Below are positions 1-7,087 of a DNA stretch of 7,245 nucleotides, piece by piece (within the stretch, counting starts at the first letter, position 1; every line of letters starts with the position of its first letter). Origin of the DNA: Halonatronomonas sp051745425. Its GTDB lineage: Bacteria; Bacillota; Halanaerobiia; Halanaerobiales; Halarsenatibacteraceae. Position numbers and translations under genes: made by a program. The notes under the pieces are model-generated. The model was given only the letters and a program-made list of their open reading frames with translations, was not told the origin of the DNA and did no database searches. Location: the NCBI GenBank assembly GCA_051745425.1, contig JBNJEB010000075.1, forward strand, positions 1 through 7,245, written 5' to 3'.

Positions 1-65
1 TTTAATATTCACCACCACTATTAAATATCCTGCAAAAACACAAGAAAAAATACCTATTCGAAATA

Positions 66-93
66 TTTTACTGATTATTTATTACCAGTAAAA
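66..93 (-). terminator. Weak hairpin downstream of the unknown gene, possible terminator
   Basis: TTTTACTG (66-73) and CAGTAAAA (86-93) are perfect complements, giving an 8-bp stem with a 12-nt loop, 14 bases beyond the stop of the minus-strand gene at 107. The stem is AT-rich and the minus-strand bases after it read ATATTTCG, not a clean T-run; a better T-run lies further on, near positions 46-51. It may be an inefficient terminator or chance. Confidence 0.3.
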
Positions 94-106
94 AATTCAG
101 CCCACT

Positions 107-823
107 CTACCAGGCCTTCACATATTCCAGCCAGTCCATAGACATATAAAACTTCTCATTTACAATAAATCTCTCACTCTCAATATTATCCTCAATGTAA
201 CCATCTTCTATAAAAGGACTCATTAAACTCTTTAAATAAGCCAGTTGAATATCCCAGCTATCATCAAAACCTTCCATTATATATTTTTCGAAAGTTGAAA
301 TATCATAACCATCAAAGGCTTCAAACCAGAGTTCAAATTTCCTTTCCATCTTTTCTTTTTGACTATCAGTAAATGATTCTTCTTTTAATAAACCAGATAA
401 AAAACCATCAACAAACCAAATAGAATCATCATATAGAAGACCTTCCGTCATAAGAAATTCCTCAGAAATAGGACCTTCATATAAAAATTCAGCAAAAGCA
501 AACCTTATTGAAGTCGAAAGCTGACTGAAAGCTTCCTCAGGTAAAGGTTTCAACGCTGAGTTATCACAATTCAATTCTTCATGATACTCCATACCATCTG
601 CAGGATTACACTCAATCCCCCGCAGGCAATTATCTGTCATCAATATTAAATAACCATCTGACATCGCAATTTTCAAAAACTCATCTCTGGCATCCCTATT
701 GTTCATCATATCCTTAACTTCTTTATCTCTCATCGATATTGACCCATTATCAACCATTTCAATAAACTTATCTTCAACAAATCGCATCAGTTCACTCTTC
801 TCCATATAAGATATATTTTTCAC
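107..823 (-). CDS. Hypothetical acidic soluble protein, 238 aa
   Basis: I do not recognise this protein and assign no function. It starts at GTG 823-821, because AAGGTGA (835-829) sits 5 nt upstream; the next in-frame ATG (residue 7) would be too far from that site. There is no signal peptide and no membrane segment. By hand count it has about 53 Asp/Glu against 23 Lys/Arg and is rich in aromatic residues. Cysteines are C66, C72 and C86, with no evident metal-binding spacing. The N-terminal third looks helical. Residues 105-200 contain amphipathic stretches with many Phe, Trp and Tyr residues (for example ELWFEAF at 164-170). The C-terminus ends in WLEYVKAW. It has its own promoter (879-907) and lies beyond the rbs terminator, so it is probably transcribed separately from ribose use. 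It could be a lineage-specific cytoplasmic protein or part of a unit continuing past position 1. That it is a real gene is well supported by its length, ribosome binding site and promoter. Confidence 0.8.
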   Translation of the reverse strand: MKNISYMEKSELMRFVEDKFIEMVDNGSISMRDKEVKDMMNNRDARDEFLKIAMSDGYLILMTDNCLRGIECNPADGMEYHEELNCDNSALKPLPEEAFSQLSTSIRFAFAEFLYEGPISEEFLMTEGLLYDDSIWFVDGFLSGLLKEESFTDSQKEKMERKFELWFEAFDGYDISTFEKYIMEGFDDSWDIQLAYLKSLMSPFIEDGYIEDNIESERFIVNEKFYMSMDWLEYVKAW

Positions 824-828
824 CTATA

Positions 829-835
829 TCACCTT
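829..835 (-). promoter_or_regulatory. Ribosome binding site that fixes a GTG start
   Basis: AAGGTGA on the minus strand lies 5 nt before GTG 823-821. The same heptamer at the same spacing precedes rbsR (6916-6922), which supports the GTG start over the ATG at 805. Confidence 0.7.
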
Positions 836-878
836 TTCATATAATTTTAAATTAGCAAAAATTTCAAACTACCACCCC

Positions 879-907
879 ATTATATTAGATCGTGAATCTT
901 TTTGCAA
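879..907 (-). promoter_or_regulatory. Sigma-A-type promoter of the unknown gene
   Basis: On the minus strand TTGCAA (907-902) is followed by a 17-nt spacer and a consensus TATAAT (884-879). The predicted transcription start is near 872, giving a leader of about 49 nt before the GTG at 823. I see no clear operator overlapping it. Confidence 0.65.
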
Positions 908-1075
908 GTATTATTTAAACTTGATCACCCTCTGAATAAATATACAAAATACTGCCTATAGACCCCCTCCATACCCGACTCTTACCAGGTCCTATCTCTT
1001 TGCATATTTCACAAAGTTTTTATGCATTAATTATGCGCAATATTTGAATGTTATGCAGATAATCACCTTTAAGAT
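908..1075. other. Intergenic stretch with no gene seen
   Basis: The 330-base gap between the unknown gene and rbsB holds the promoter at 879-907, the terminator at 1076-1107 and this stretch. No credible reading frame starts here. A purine-rich GGAGGGGGT on the minus strand (970-962) has no start codon at a usable distance. The part from 1000 to 1060 repeats short TATGC/TGCAT words around an imperfect palindrome near 1022-1040, which I could not tie to a function. Confidence 0.5.
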
Positions 1076-1107
1076 CAAAAACTGGCAGCCCAAACAGGCT
1101 GCCAGTT
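1076..1107 (-). terminator. Rho-independent terminator of the rbs operon
   Basis: ACTGGCAGCC (1081-1090) and GGCTGCCAGT (1097-1106) are perfect complements, forming a 10-bp GC-rich stem with a 6-nt loop; A1080-T1107 can add one more pair. On the minus strand the stem runs into TTTTT then GATCTT, as expected for an intrinsic terminator. It lies about 50 nt past the rbsB stop and so closes the operon. On the plus strand the following bases are T-rich only in part (TAATTTTA), so termination in that direction is less certain. Confidence 0.9.
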
Positions 1108-1153
1108 AATTTTAAAACAATATTAAATTATCTATCTGAAAATACCATTTACT

Positions 1154-2047
1154 TTATTGAGTAATCAGTTCAAGTGGTACCGGGACAAATTCATCAACCT
1201 CTTCACCATCAAGGAGCTTAACTGCCATCTCAACGGCCAATTTACCCATTTCTCCTGGTTGCTGAGCAATTGTAGCCGCCATAGTACCCTCTTCAACAGC
1301 CTCTAAAGCATCGTCAATAGCATCAAAACCAACGACCATAATTTCATCATTAAGTCCAGCAGCGTCAATAGCCTCAATTGCTCCTAAAGCCATCTCATCA
1401 TTATGAGCAAAGACAGCATCAATATTCTCATGGGCTTCTAATAAATCTTCCATAACACTCATACCTTCTGATCTATTAAAATCAGCAGGCTGACTGGCAA
1501 TTATTTCTATGCCATCAATTTCATTCATAATTTCATTAAAACCTTCGCCTCTTTCCCTTGCTGCTGATGTTCCTGGAATACCTTCTAGCTCAATAACTCT
1601 ACCTTCATTATCTAACATATCAGCCATATATTCTGCTGCCATCCGACCACCTTCGACATTATCTGAGGCAATATGAACTGCTACATCAGTTGCTGCACCT
1701 CTATCAACAGTAATAACAGGTATATCCATCATATCAGCACCCTCAATAGCAGGGACAATAGCATCACCGTCAACAGGGTTAATTGCTATTAAATCCATGC
1801 CCTGAACAACTAAGTCTTCAACACTACTCATCTGGGTTGCTGCATCATCTCCAGCATCAACAATAGTCAGATCAACTCCATGTTCTTCTGCAGCCTCTTC
1901 AGCACCATCAGCTAGATCAACAAAGAATGGATTGTCAAGAGTAGAAACAGCAAGACCAATCTCATAATGAACAGCCTCTACATTACCGGCAAAACCTGCT
2001 ACCAGCATGAATGACACTACAACAACCAGAGCAATAAATTTCTTCAT
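1154..2047 (-). CDS. rbsB: Ribose ABC transporter, periplasmic ribose-binding protein RbsB
   Basis: This is the solute-binding protein that captures D-ribose and delivers it to RbsAC (297 aa, type I periplasmic binding fold). Residues 1-25 form a signal peptide: KK, a hydrophobic run, then VEA as probable peptidase I site. There is no lipobox cysteine, so it should be soluble in a periplasm rather than a lipoprotein. The ribose contacts known from E. coli RbsB are all present: N39, F41 and F42 (in STLDNPFF), D115-R116, R166 (in AARERGEGF), F190, N216 (in HNDEMALG), D242 (in VVGFD) and Q262 (in TIAQQP). This makes ribose the likely substrate. The mature protein is extremely acidic, about 63 Asp/Glu to 8 Lys/Arg, far more than its cytoplasmic neighbours, which suggests a salty environment. 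It is the last gene of the operon, 43 nt after rbsC. AGGGGG lies 9 nt before the ATG, and the operon terminator follows. Confidence 0.96.
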   Translation of the reverse strand: MKKFIALVVVVSFMLVAGFAGNVEAVHYEIGLAVSTLDNPFFVDLADGAEEAAEEHGVDLTIVDAGDDAATQMSSVEDLVVQGMDLIAINPVDGDAIVPAIEGADMMDIPVITVDRGAATDVAVHIASDNVEGGRMAAEYMADMLDNEGRVIELEGIPGTSAARERGEGFNEIMNEIDGIEIIASQPADFNRSEGMSVMEDLLEAHENIDAVFAHNDEMALGAIEAIDAAGLNDEIMVVGFDAIDDALEAVEEGTMAATIAQQPGEMGKLAVEMAVKLLDGEEVDEFVPVPLELITQ

Positions 2048-2090
2048 TGAATATTACCCCCTTATAAGATTTTAAGCTATTTATATTATC

Positions 2091-3050
2091 TCAGTCCCGG
2101 TGCTGAAGACTATCCAGCAAGACCGCAACCAGGATAACCAATCCCTTTGCCACTTCCTGATAAAAGGAAGCAACACCTAACAGGTTAAGACTATTATTTA
2201 AAACTCCAATTATTAAAGCACCGATTAAAGTTCCGCCAACAGAGCCTTTCCCACCAGCCAGACTGGTTCCTCCAAGAACAACCATGGCAATTACATCTAA
2301 CTCATAGGCAACACCTGCTGTCGGTTGAGCAGAATTGAGCCTGGAAGTTAAAATAATCCCACTAACACCTGCTAGAAATCCACTGATCGCATAAACTTTT
2401 AACTTTATCAGATCAGTATTAATACCAGCCAGCCTGGCCGCCTGTTTGTTGCCACCAACAGCATATATATATCTACCAAAGGTAGTTTTATTCAAAATTA
2501 AATAACCAATTACAATTATAACAAAAAAGATTATTACTGGAAAAGGTACTCTACCAATCCTGCCACCGCCAATCATTCTAAAAGCAGGGTCAAAACCTGA
2601 AATTGGTCTCCCTCCAGTATAAACCAGCGTTAACCCCCGGGCAATACTCATCATCGCCAGTGTGACAATAAAATCAGGCAAGTTAGCCTTTGATATCATA
2701 AAACCATTAAACAACCCAAGTCCAGTCCCAACAGCAAGTCCGGCAAGGATACCGAGAACCATATTGCCATCTCCGGCCATAACCCCAGCAGAAACAGCTC
2801 CACTCAATGCCAGCAGAGAACCGACAGATAAATCAATACCCTGAGACAAAATAACCATTGTCATACCAACTGCCATAACACCCATAATTGAAACCTGACG
2901 AAAGATATTAAACATATTTGGAAATGTTAAAAATCTATCACTTAAAAATGACATAACTATAACCAGGGCCAGCAGTCCTATTCCTGCTTTAAATTTACCT
3001 AAAAACTGATAAATATATTTTAAATTCTTCTTACTCCCTGCATTCTCCAC
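2091..3050 (-). CDS. rbsC: Ribose ABC transporter permease RbsC
   Basis: This is the inner-membrane permease of the CUT2 sugar ABC family, forming the ribose channel with RbsA. From the GTG at 3050 it is 319 aa, normal for RbsC (E. coli 321). It is hydrophobic throughout, with about eight to ten membrane segments, roughly at 23-38, 53-70, 76-95, 98-120, 127-145, 170-187, 218-236, 254-290 and 296-312. Family motifs are GIDLSVGS (71-78), GRYIYAVGGNKQAARLAG (192-209, the cytoplasmic loop contacting the ATPase) and GGTSLAGGKGSVGGT (260-274). I prefer GTG 3050-3048 because AGGAGG (3065-3060) lies 9 nt before it. The in-frame TTG two codons earlier (3056-3054), which would overlap the rbsA stop, leaves only 3 nt. 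The gap to rbsA is 2 nt, so translational coupling is likely. Confidence 0.95.
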   Translation of the reverse strand: MENAGSKKNLKYIYQFLGKFKAGIGLLALVIVMSFLSDRFLTFPNMFNIFRQVSIMGVMAVGMTMVILSQGIDLSVGSLLALSGAVSAGVMAGDGNMVLGILAGLAVGTGLGLFNGFMISKANLPDFIVTLAMMSIARGLTLVYTGGRPISGFDPAFRMIGGGRIGRVPFPVIIFFVIIVIGYLILNKTTFGRYIYAVGGNKQAARLAGINTDLIKLKVYAISGFLAGVSGIILTSRLNSAQPTAGVAYELDVIAMVVLGGTSLAGGKGSVGGTLIGALIIGVLNNSLNLLGVASFYQEVAKGLVILVAVLLDSLQHRD

Positions 3051-3052
3051 TA

Positions 3053-4543
3053 TCAATTACCTCCTGTCGCCAGATTCATTATGCTTTCCTGAGTTGCTTC
3101 ACTACCATCAATAATTCCCTGTAATTTGCCCTTATAAATCACACCAACTCTAGAAGTCAAATGTAAAATTTCAGGTAGTTCAGAAGAAATAAAGATAATT
3201 GTTACCCCATCAGCTGCCAGATCTTCCATTAATTTATAAATTTCATGTTTGGCTCCAACATCTATTCCTTTAGTCGGTTCATCCATAATAATAAGTTTGG
3301 GATCAGTCGATAAGACTCTGCCTATAATCACCTTCTGTTGATTGCCCCCACTTAAATTTTTCATCAACTGCCAGGGACCTGGAGTCCTTACATCCAGCTT
3401 TGAAATAAAATTTTTAACAAGCTTTTTCTCTTGCCGCCTGGAAATTACTCCTTTAAAAAATGTAAGCTGTTCCAGTACTGATAAACTCATATTATCACTT
3501 ACAGATAATTCTGGAAGCAAACCTTCGTCTTTTCTATTTTCAGTCAAATAATAAATCCCATTGTCAATAGCATCACCAGGAGAGTTAATATCCAGTTTCC
3601 TACCCTCCAGATAAATTTCGCCGGTCTGTTTCTTATAAAGGCCATAAATAGCTCTGGCAATCTCTGACCTGCCAGCTCCCATTAAACCTGAGAGCCCAAA
3701 AATCTCACCTTTCTTGACCTGAAATGAAACATCTGCTACCAGCCCAGGAACTGTTAAATTTTTAACCTCAAAAATTGGATCACCTATCCTAATATTAAAT
3801 TCAGGAAACCTTTCCTCAACATCACGGCCAACCATCTGTCTGACAATGTCATCTCTATCGGTCTCACTTATTAACTGTTCCTTGATTTTGTTACCATCTC
3901 TTAAAACAGTCACCCGGTCACAAATTTCAAAGATTTCTTCAAGGTGATGCGAAATATAGATAACCCCAATTCCTTCAGCCTTCAAATCTTTTATAAGATC
4001 AAAAAGTATCTGTACTTCCTGCTGTGAAAGGGAAGAGGTCGGTTCATCCATGGCAATAATTTCAGCATCCTGGGAAATCGCTTTTGCAATCTCAACCATC
4101 TGCTGTTTTCCAATAGTCAGGTTCTTAACCTTTTTATTAATATCTATCTCAATTTCCATCTCCTCAAAGATCTTTTTAGTATCAGCCTTTAACTTTTTCT
4201 TATTAATCCAGCCCCGACCAGGCTCCCTGCCTAAAAAAACATTTTCAGCAACAGTTAGCTCAGGTATCAGTTCCAACTCCTGATGAATTATTGCCAGCCC
4301 CGCCTTTTGAGCCTCTGCAGGACTATTAAATCTAACTTCTTCACCTTTATAAATTATTCGCCCTTCTTCATAATCAGGATGAATCCCGGTTAAAACTTTC
4401 ATTAATGTCGATTTTCCGGCACCATTCTCACCGACTAAAGCATGGACTTCACCTTTATCTATATTAAAATCAACCTCTGAAAGAGCCTGTACACCAGGAA
4501 AACTCTTACTAATATTTTTCATTTCAAGCAATTTAGCGGCCAT
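3053..4543 (-). CDS. rbsA: Ribose ABC transporter ATP-binding protein RbsA
   Basis: This is the double-domain ATPase that powers ribose import with RbsC and RbsB. From the ATG at 4543 it is 496 aa, matching the family (about 493-501). First domain: Walker A GENGAGKS (38-45), Q88, signature LTIGKQQ (142-148), Walker B IIAMDE (162-167), H-loop H199. Second domain: a degenerate Walker A, SGLMGAGRS (285-293), with Arg292 in place of Lys; an intact signature LSGGNQQ (397-403); Walker B LIIMDE (417-422); and Ser in place of the switch His in FISSEL. That asymmetry is normal for this family and does not signify decay. The start is set by a TAATG overlap, in which the rbsD stop TAA shares its last A with this ATG, and by GGGGTGA 7 nt upstream. 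The frame stays open 16 codons further into rbsD, but that longer start is unlikely. Confidence 0.96.
   Translation of the reverse strand: MAAKLLEMKNISKSFPGVQALSEVDFNIDKGEVHALVGENGAGKSTLMKVLTGIHPDYEEGRIIYKGEEVRFNSPAEAQKAGLAIIHQELELIPELTVAENVFLGREPGRGWINKKKLKADTKKIFEEMEIEIDINKKVKNLTIGKQQMVEIAKAISQDAEIIAMDEPTSSLSQQEVQILFDLIKDLKAEGIGVIYISHHLEEIFEICDRVTVLRDGNKIKEQLISETDRDDIVRQMVGRDVEERFPEFNIRIGDPIFEVKNLTVPGLVADVSFQVKKGEIFGLSGLMGAGRSEIARAIYGLYKKQTGEIYLEGRKLDINSPGDAIDNGIYYLTENRKDEGLLPELSVSDNMSLSVLEQLTFFKGVISRRQEKKLVKNFISKLDVRTPGPWQLMKNLSGGNQQKVIIGRVLSTDPKLIIMDEPTKGIDVGAKHEIYKLMEDLAADGVTIIFISSELPEILHLTSRVGVIYKGKLQGIIDGSEATQESIMNLATGGN
3060..3065 (-). promoter_or_regulatory. Ribosome binding site of rbsC, inside the end of rbsA
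   Basis: AGGAGG on the minus strand lies in the last codons of rbsA. It is 9 nt from GTG 3050 but only 3 nt from TTG 3056, so it favours the GTG as the rbsC start. Confidence 0.7.
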
Positions 4544-4941
4544 TAAAATGTCACCCCGGAGACTAAGATAATATTTGCATAGGGCGAACATTCACCGGTT
4601 CTGATAACTGCTTTACAGTCCTTGGTAAGTCTCTTAAAATCCTGATGACTAACATATTCAGGCTCAATCGCTGAAGGTACAATCGCAAGTATTTCGTCTA
4701 ATATCATAGGATTTTCTGATTTTATCTCTTCAGCCAATATGCCGGCCTCAATCTCATATTCAGATAAGACTGCTTTTAATGTGGGAACAAAACCTGGCAG
4801 ACCGCAGCTAACTGCCAGATCAATCTTCTCAACACCTTCTGGAACTGGCAGGCCAGCATCAGCAATCACAATTTTATCTTTATGACCTAAATCAGCTATC
4901 AAACTACTTATATAAGTATTCAATAATTCTCCTCTTTTCAT
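4543..4941 (-). CDS. rbsD: D-ribose pyranase RbsD
   Basis: RbsD interconverts the pyranose and furanose forms of D-ribose in the cytoplasm, supplying the furanose used by ribokinase. At 132 aa it is the usual length for the Firmicute form (E. coli 139). Family landmarks are the catalytic His20 in DLGHKDKIVIADAGLPVP (18-35), with D28 in the same segment, H99, and the closing stretch RTGECSPYANIILVSGVTF (114-132), which is nearly identical to the E. coli C-terminus. It lies between rbsK (17-nt gap) and rbsA (1-nt overlap, TAATG). A G-rich AGGGGGT element lies about 10 nt before the ATG. I see no missing catalytic residue. Confidence 0.96.
   Translation of the reverse strand: MKRGELLNTYISSLIADLGHKDKIVIADAGLPVPEGVEKIDLAVSCGLPGFVPTLKAVLSEYEIEAGILAEEIKSENPMILDEILAIVPSAIEPEYVSHQDFKRLTKDCKAVIRTGECSPYANIILVSGVTF
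4551..4557 (-). promoter_or_regulatory. Ribosome binding site of rbsA, inside the end of rbsD
   Basis: GGGGTGA on the minus strand lies 7 nt before ATG 4543-4541, which overlaps the rbsD stop. It supports the 496-aa RbsA over the 512-aa reading from 4591. Confidence 0.65.
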
Positions 4942-4958
4942 TTCACTGAGACCCCCTA

Positions 4959-5861
4959 TTATTTAGATCTAGAGCTCATAAATTCATTGAATTCCTCCCT
5001 GGTAAATAATGAACTCTGGGCACCAGGACGACTAACCGCTGCCCCACCATAATAAATACCCTCTTGAACAGCAGTTTCAAGTTTAAGGCCTTTATTTAAA
5101 GCTGCAGCAAAAGCACCTGCTAAAGCATCACCAGCTCCAGTTGTATCAACAACTTCAACTTCTGGAGCAGAAAAGCTCTTTTTACCTTCAGCATTTACCA
5201 GCATTGCTCCATTTCCTCCCAGGGTAACAATTATATTCTTGACTCCTTTTCCCAGAAGGTCATTGCATCCTTTTTCAAACTCAGCAAAACCGGTCAACCT
5301 CTCAAGCTCATTCTCATTCGGCAATAGATAATCAATTTTAGCTAAAAGCTGGTCTGGCAGCTCCTGAGCCGGTGCCGGATCTAAAATCACAGTTGTTCCA
5401 GCCTCTGCAGCCAGTCTGACAGCCTCGGTTACAGCCTCCAGTGGGATCTCAAGCTGGAGTAATAAAATTTCAGCATTCTTAATTTTTCCAGCCACCGAGC
5501 GAATATTTCCACTGTCGAGGGTTCCATTAGCACCAGGAATCACAATGATATGATTCTCGCCATCTTCAGTTACAATGATATGGGCCGTTCCAGTCTCAGT
5601 ATCAACAATTATCAGTTCTGTCTCAACACCCTGAAGGTTTAAATTTTCCTCCAGAGACTGGCCAATATCATCATTTCCTCTGGCACCGATAAATAATGGC
5701 CTGGCACCTAAAAGTCCAGCAGCTGCAGCCTGATTGGCTCCTTTTCCCCCAGGATGTCTGGCAAAGTTCTTGCCAGTAAGAGTCTCACCAGGCTCAGGTA
5801 ACTTATCGCAATTAACCACAAAGTCCATATTCATCGAACCAATAATTACAATCTCAGCCAT
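4959..5861 (-). CDS. rbsK: Ribokinase RbsK
   Basis: Ribokinase transfers phosphate from ATP to D-ribose, giving D-ribose 5-phosphate for the pentose phosphate pathway and nucleotide synthesis. It is a cytoplasmic PfkB-family sugar kinase of 300 aa (E. coli 309). Visible landmarks are the N-terminal GSMNMDFV (8-15), the first PfkB signature PGGKGANQAAAA (37-48) in the sugar-binding region, GANGTL (110-115), the NxxE motif within PNENE (N182, E185) that helps bind metal and phosphate, and the second signature DTTGAGDALAGAF (239-251). D245 is the catalytic base and the Gly-Ala-Gly before it forms the anion hole. The start follows rbsR by 11 nt. AGGGAGG runs on directly from the rbsR stop codon, 5 nt before the ATG, so the two genes are probably translationally linked. 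The operon context makes ribose, rather than another sugar, the substrate. Confidence 0.96.
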   Translation of the reverse strand: MAEIVIIGSMNMDFVVNCDKLPEPGETLTGKNFARHPGGKGANQAAAAGLLGARPLFIGARGNDDIGQSLEENLNLQGVETELIIVDTETGTAHIIVTEDGENHIIVIPGANGTLDSGNIRSVAGKIKNAEILLLQLEIPLEAVTEAVRLAAEAGTTVILDPAPAQELPDQLLAKIDYLLPNENELERLTGFAEFEKGCNDLLGKGVKNIIVTLGGNGAMLVNAEGKKSFSAPEVEVVDTTGAGDALAGAFAAALNKGLKLETAVQEGIYYGGAAVSRPGAQSSLFTREEFNEFMSSRSK

Positions 5862-5872
5862 AGATGCCTCCC

Positions 5873-6910
5873 TTATCTGCTTATGGTAGAATCCCTTTTA
5901 GCCAGTTTCGTTTTTAGTATTTGATCGTCAAAAAAGTCATCATTTTCAAGTTTACCCTTCCTCTGTTTTATATTGATAAGATCAATCAATAACTGACTGG
6001 CCTTCGTACCCAATTTATATTTTGGCTGGGTCATAGTAGTTAACGCCGGCTGGACCAGATTTGCAATAGAAATATTATCATGGCCAACTAATACTATATC
6101 CTCTGGAATTTTAATTTTTGCTATTCTGCAGGCTTCTAAAACTCCCAGAGCCATCATATCATTGGCCGCAAAAATTGCTTCAGGCAAACTTCCTCTCTCA
6201 ATTATTCGAATCATGGCATCATAACCAGATCTTTTACTAAAATCCCCTTCAATAATCATATCTTCATTTAATCTTAAATTATTATTTAAGATCGCATTTC
6301 TATAGCCATTTTCACGATCCTGACCTGTCACAGTCTGTAAATCTCCTGTAATATGGGCAATACTCTTATAACCTTCATCTATCAAAAACTGAACTGCCTT
6401 AGAGGCAGACTTTTGATTATCAATCATAACCGCTGGATAAATAGAATCAGGTATCTTTCGGTCTAACTGTACAACCGGTATATTCTTATCCTCCAGCTTC
6501 TTTAAAATATCTTTATTAGCCAGGGAAAGTGAGACAATCAAGCCATCTACCCGCTTTTGTAACATCAAATCAACAACTTCTTTTTCTCGCTCTAATTTAT
6601 TATCAGTACTTGAAAAGATAACAGAATATGAGCTGTTTTGAGCCTGATCTTCAACACCTCTGGCAACTTCAGGAAAATATGGATTGTTAATATCAGGAAT
6701 TATCAGTCCAATAGAATAAGTCTGATTAATAACTAAACTCCTGGCCATCCCATTAGGTTTATAATTGGATTCTTCAATAATCTTCAAAACTTTAGCTCTA
6801 GTTTGATCTTTAACATCTGGTTTTTCATTTAAAACCCTGGATACAGTAGTAACAGAAACACCACTCTCTTCAGCGATATCTTTTATTGTAATGTTTTCTC
6901 CAATTGCCAT
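5873..6910 (-). CDS. rbsR: Ribose operon repressor RbsR, LacI family
   Basis: This is a DNA-binding transcription factor of the LacI/GalR family (345 aa). Residues 8-27 form the helix-turn-helix (TIKDIAEESGVSVTTVSRVL), followed by the hinge helix with PNGMARSL (52-59), whose Leu inserts at the central CpG of such operators. The rest is a periplasmic-binding-type ligand domain. Its pocket echoes RbsB: NPYF (76-79), D150-R151, R199, N250 in ANDMMALG, D278 in VGHD and Q295, consistent with ribose or a close derivative as the inducer. It is the first gene of the operon and sits directly behind a palindromic operator at the predicted start site, so autorepression is likely. AAGGTGA (6922-6916) lies 5 nt before the ATG. 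The family call is certain; the specific name rests on the operon. Confidence 0.94.
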   Translation of the reverse strand: MAIGENITIKDIAEESGVSVTTVSRVLNEKPDVKDQTRAKVLKIIEESNYKPNGMARSLVINQTYSIGLIIPDINNPYFPEVARGVEDQAQNSSYSVIFSSTDNKLEREKEVVDLMLQKRVDGLIVSLSLANKDILKKLEDKNIPVVQLDRKIPDSIYPAVMIDNQKSASKAVQFLIDEGYKSIAHITGDLQTVTGQDRENGYRNAILNNNLRLNEDMIIEGDFSKRSGYDAMIRIIERGSLPEAIFAANDMMALGVLEACRIAKIKIPEDIVLVGHDNISIANLVQPALTTMTQPKYKLGTKASQLLIDLINIKQRKGKLENDDFFDDQILKTKLAKRDSTISR

Positions 6911-6966
6911 TTAAATCACCTTAATTATTTTATTTAACCAGCAGGATTCAATATCAAACTATTAAA

Positions 6967-6992
6967 TGAAAAGGTTGCCGGTAACGTTTTCA
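6967..6992. promoter_or_regulatory. Palindromic LacI-family operator, probable RbsR site
   Basis: This 26-bp near-perfect palindrome is centred on the CpG at 6979/6980, with arms TGAAAAGGTTGCC and GGTAACGTTTTCA. Eleven of 13 positions per arm are complementary, the exceptions being the 7th and 11th. A central CCGG and an even-length symmetry are typical of LacI-family operators. It spans about +1 to +26 of the predicted rbs transcript, so bound RbsR would block initiation. Confidence 0.85.
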
Positions 6993-6998
6993 ATTAAT

Positions 6999-7027
6999 AT
7001 TATATAATATTCTTAATATTTTATCAA
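6999..7027 (-). promoter_or_regulatory. Sigma-A promoter of the rbs operon
   Basis: On the minus strand TTGATA (7027-7022) is followed by a 17-nt spacer and a perfect TATAAT (7004-6999). The predicted start, near 6992, is the edge of the RbsR-type operator. The leader to the rbsR ATG is about 82 nt. No second promoter was seen inside the operon, so this one probably drives all six genes. Confidence 0.85.
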
Positions 7028-7046
7028 TAACTGAATCCAAAAACCC

Positions 7047-7075
7047 TTGACATAATTAAAGATATCAGCTAAAAT
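7047..7075 (+). promoter_or_regulatory. Sigma-A promoter of the divergent [2Fe-2S] gene
   Basis: A perfect TTGACA (7047-7052) is followed by a 17-nt spacer and TAAAAT (7070-7075). An overlapping TATAAT at 7075-7080 would leave a 22-nt spacer, so it is less likely to be the -10 element. The predicted start is near 7082, with a leader of about 100 nt. The -35 boxes of the two divergent promoters are 19 nt apart. Confidence 0.75.
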
Positions 7076-7087
7076 ATAATCAATTGC

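Noticed and set aside
285..293. Apparent loss of the Walker A lysine in the second ATPase domain of RbsA (protein residues 285-293, about genome positions 3665-3691)
   Set aside because: Arg in place of Lys, and Ser in place of the switch His, are normal for CUT2 sugar ATPases such as E. coli RbsA; this is not decay.
915..1003. Small minus-strand frames of 7-15 codons near a GGAGGGGGT purine run
   Set aside because: The purine run is inside or too far from any start codon, the frames are very short and there is no promoter directly before them.
2662..2844. Plus-strand reading frame of 60 codons inside rbsC
   Set aside because: It lies antisense to a well-conserved permease gene, has no ribosome binding site that I can see and no recognisable protein.
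3342..3551. Plus-strand reading frame of 69 codons inside rbsA
   Set aside because: Antisense shadow of the second ATPase domain; low-complexity translation and no supporting signals.
4050..4283. Plus-strand reading frame of 77 codons inside rbsA
   Set aside because: Antisense shadow of the first ATPase domain; the hydrophobic Ile/Ser/Phe runs arise from reading Asp/Glu/Lys codons backwards.
4544..4591. 16-residue N-terminal extension of RbsA starting inside rbsD
   Set aside because: The ATG at 4543 has a well-spaced GGGGTGA, forms the usual TAATG junction and gives the normal family length; the extension is just rbsD sequence in another frame.
6979..6992. Catabolite-control (cre) site in one arm of the operator
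   Set aside because: The minus-strand word TGAAAACGTTACCG matches TGWAANCGNTNWCA at 9 of 11 fixed positions, but it is fully explained as part of a longer LacI-family palindrome and the mismatches fall at the conserved right end.
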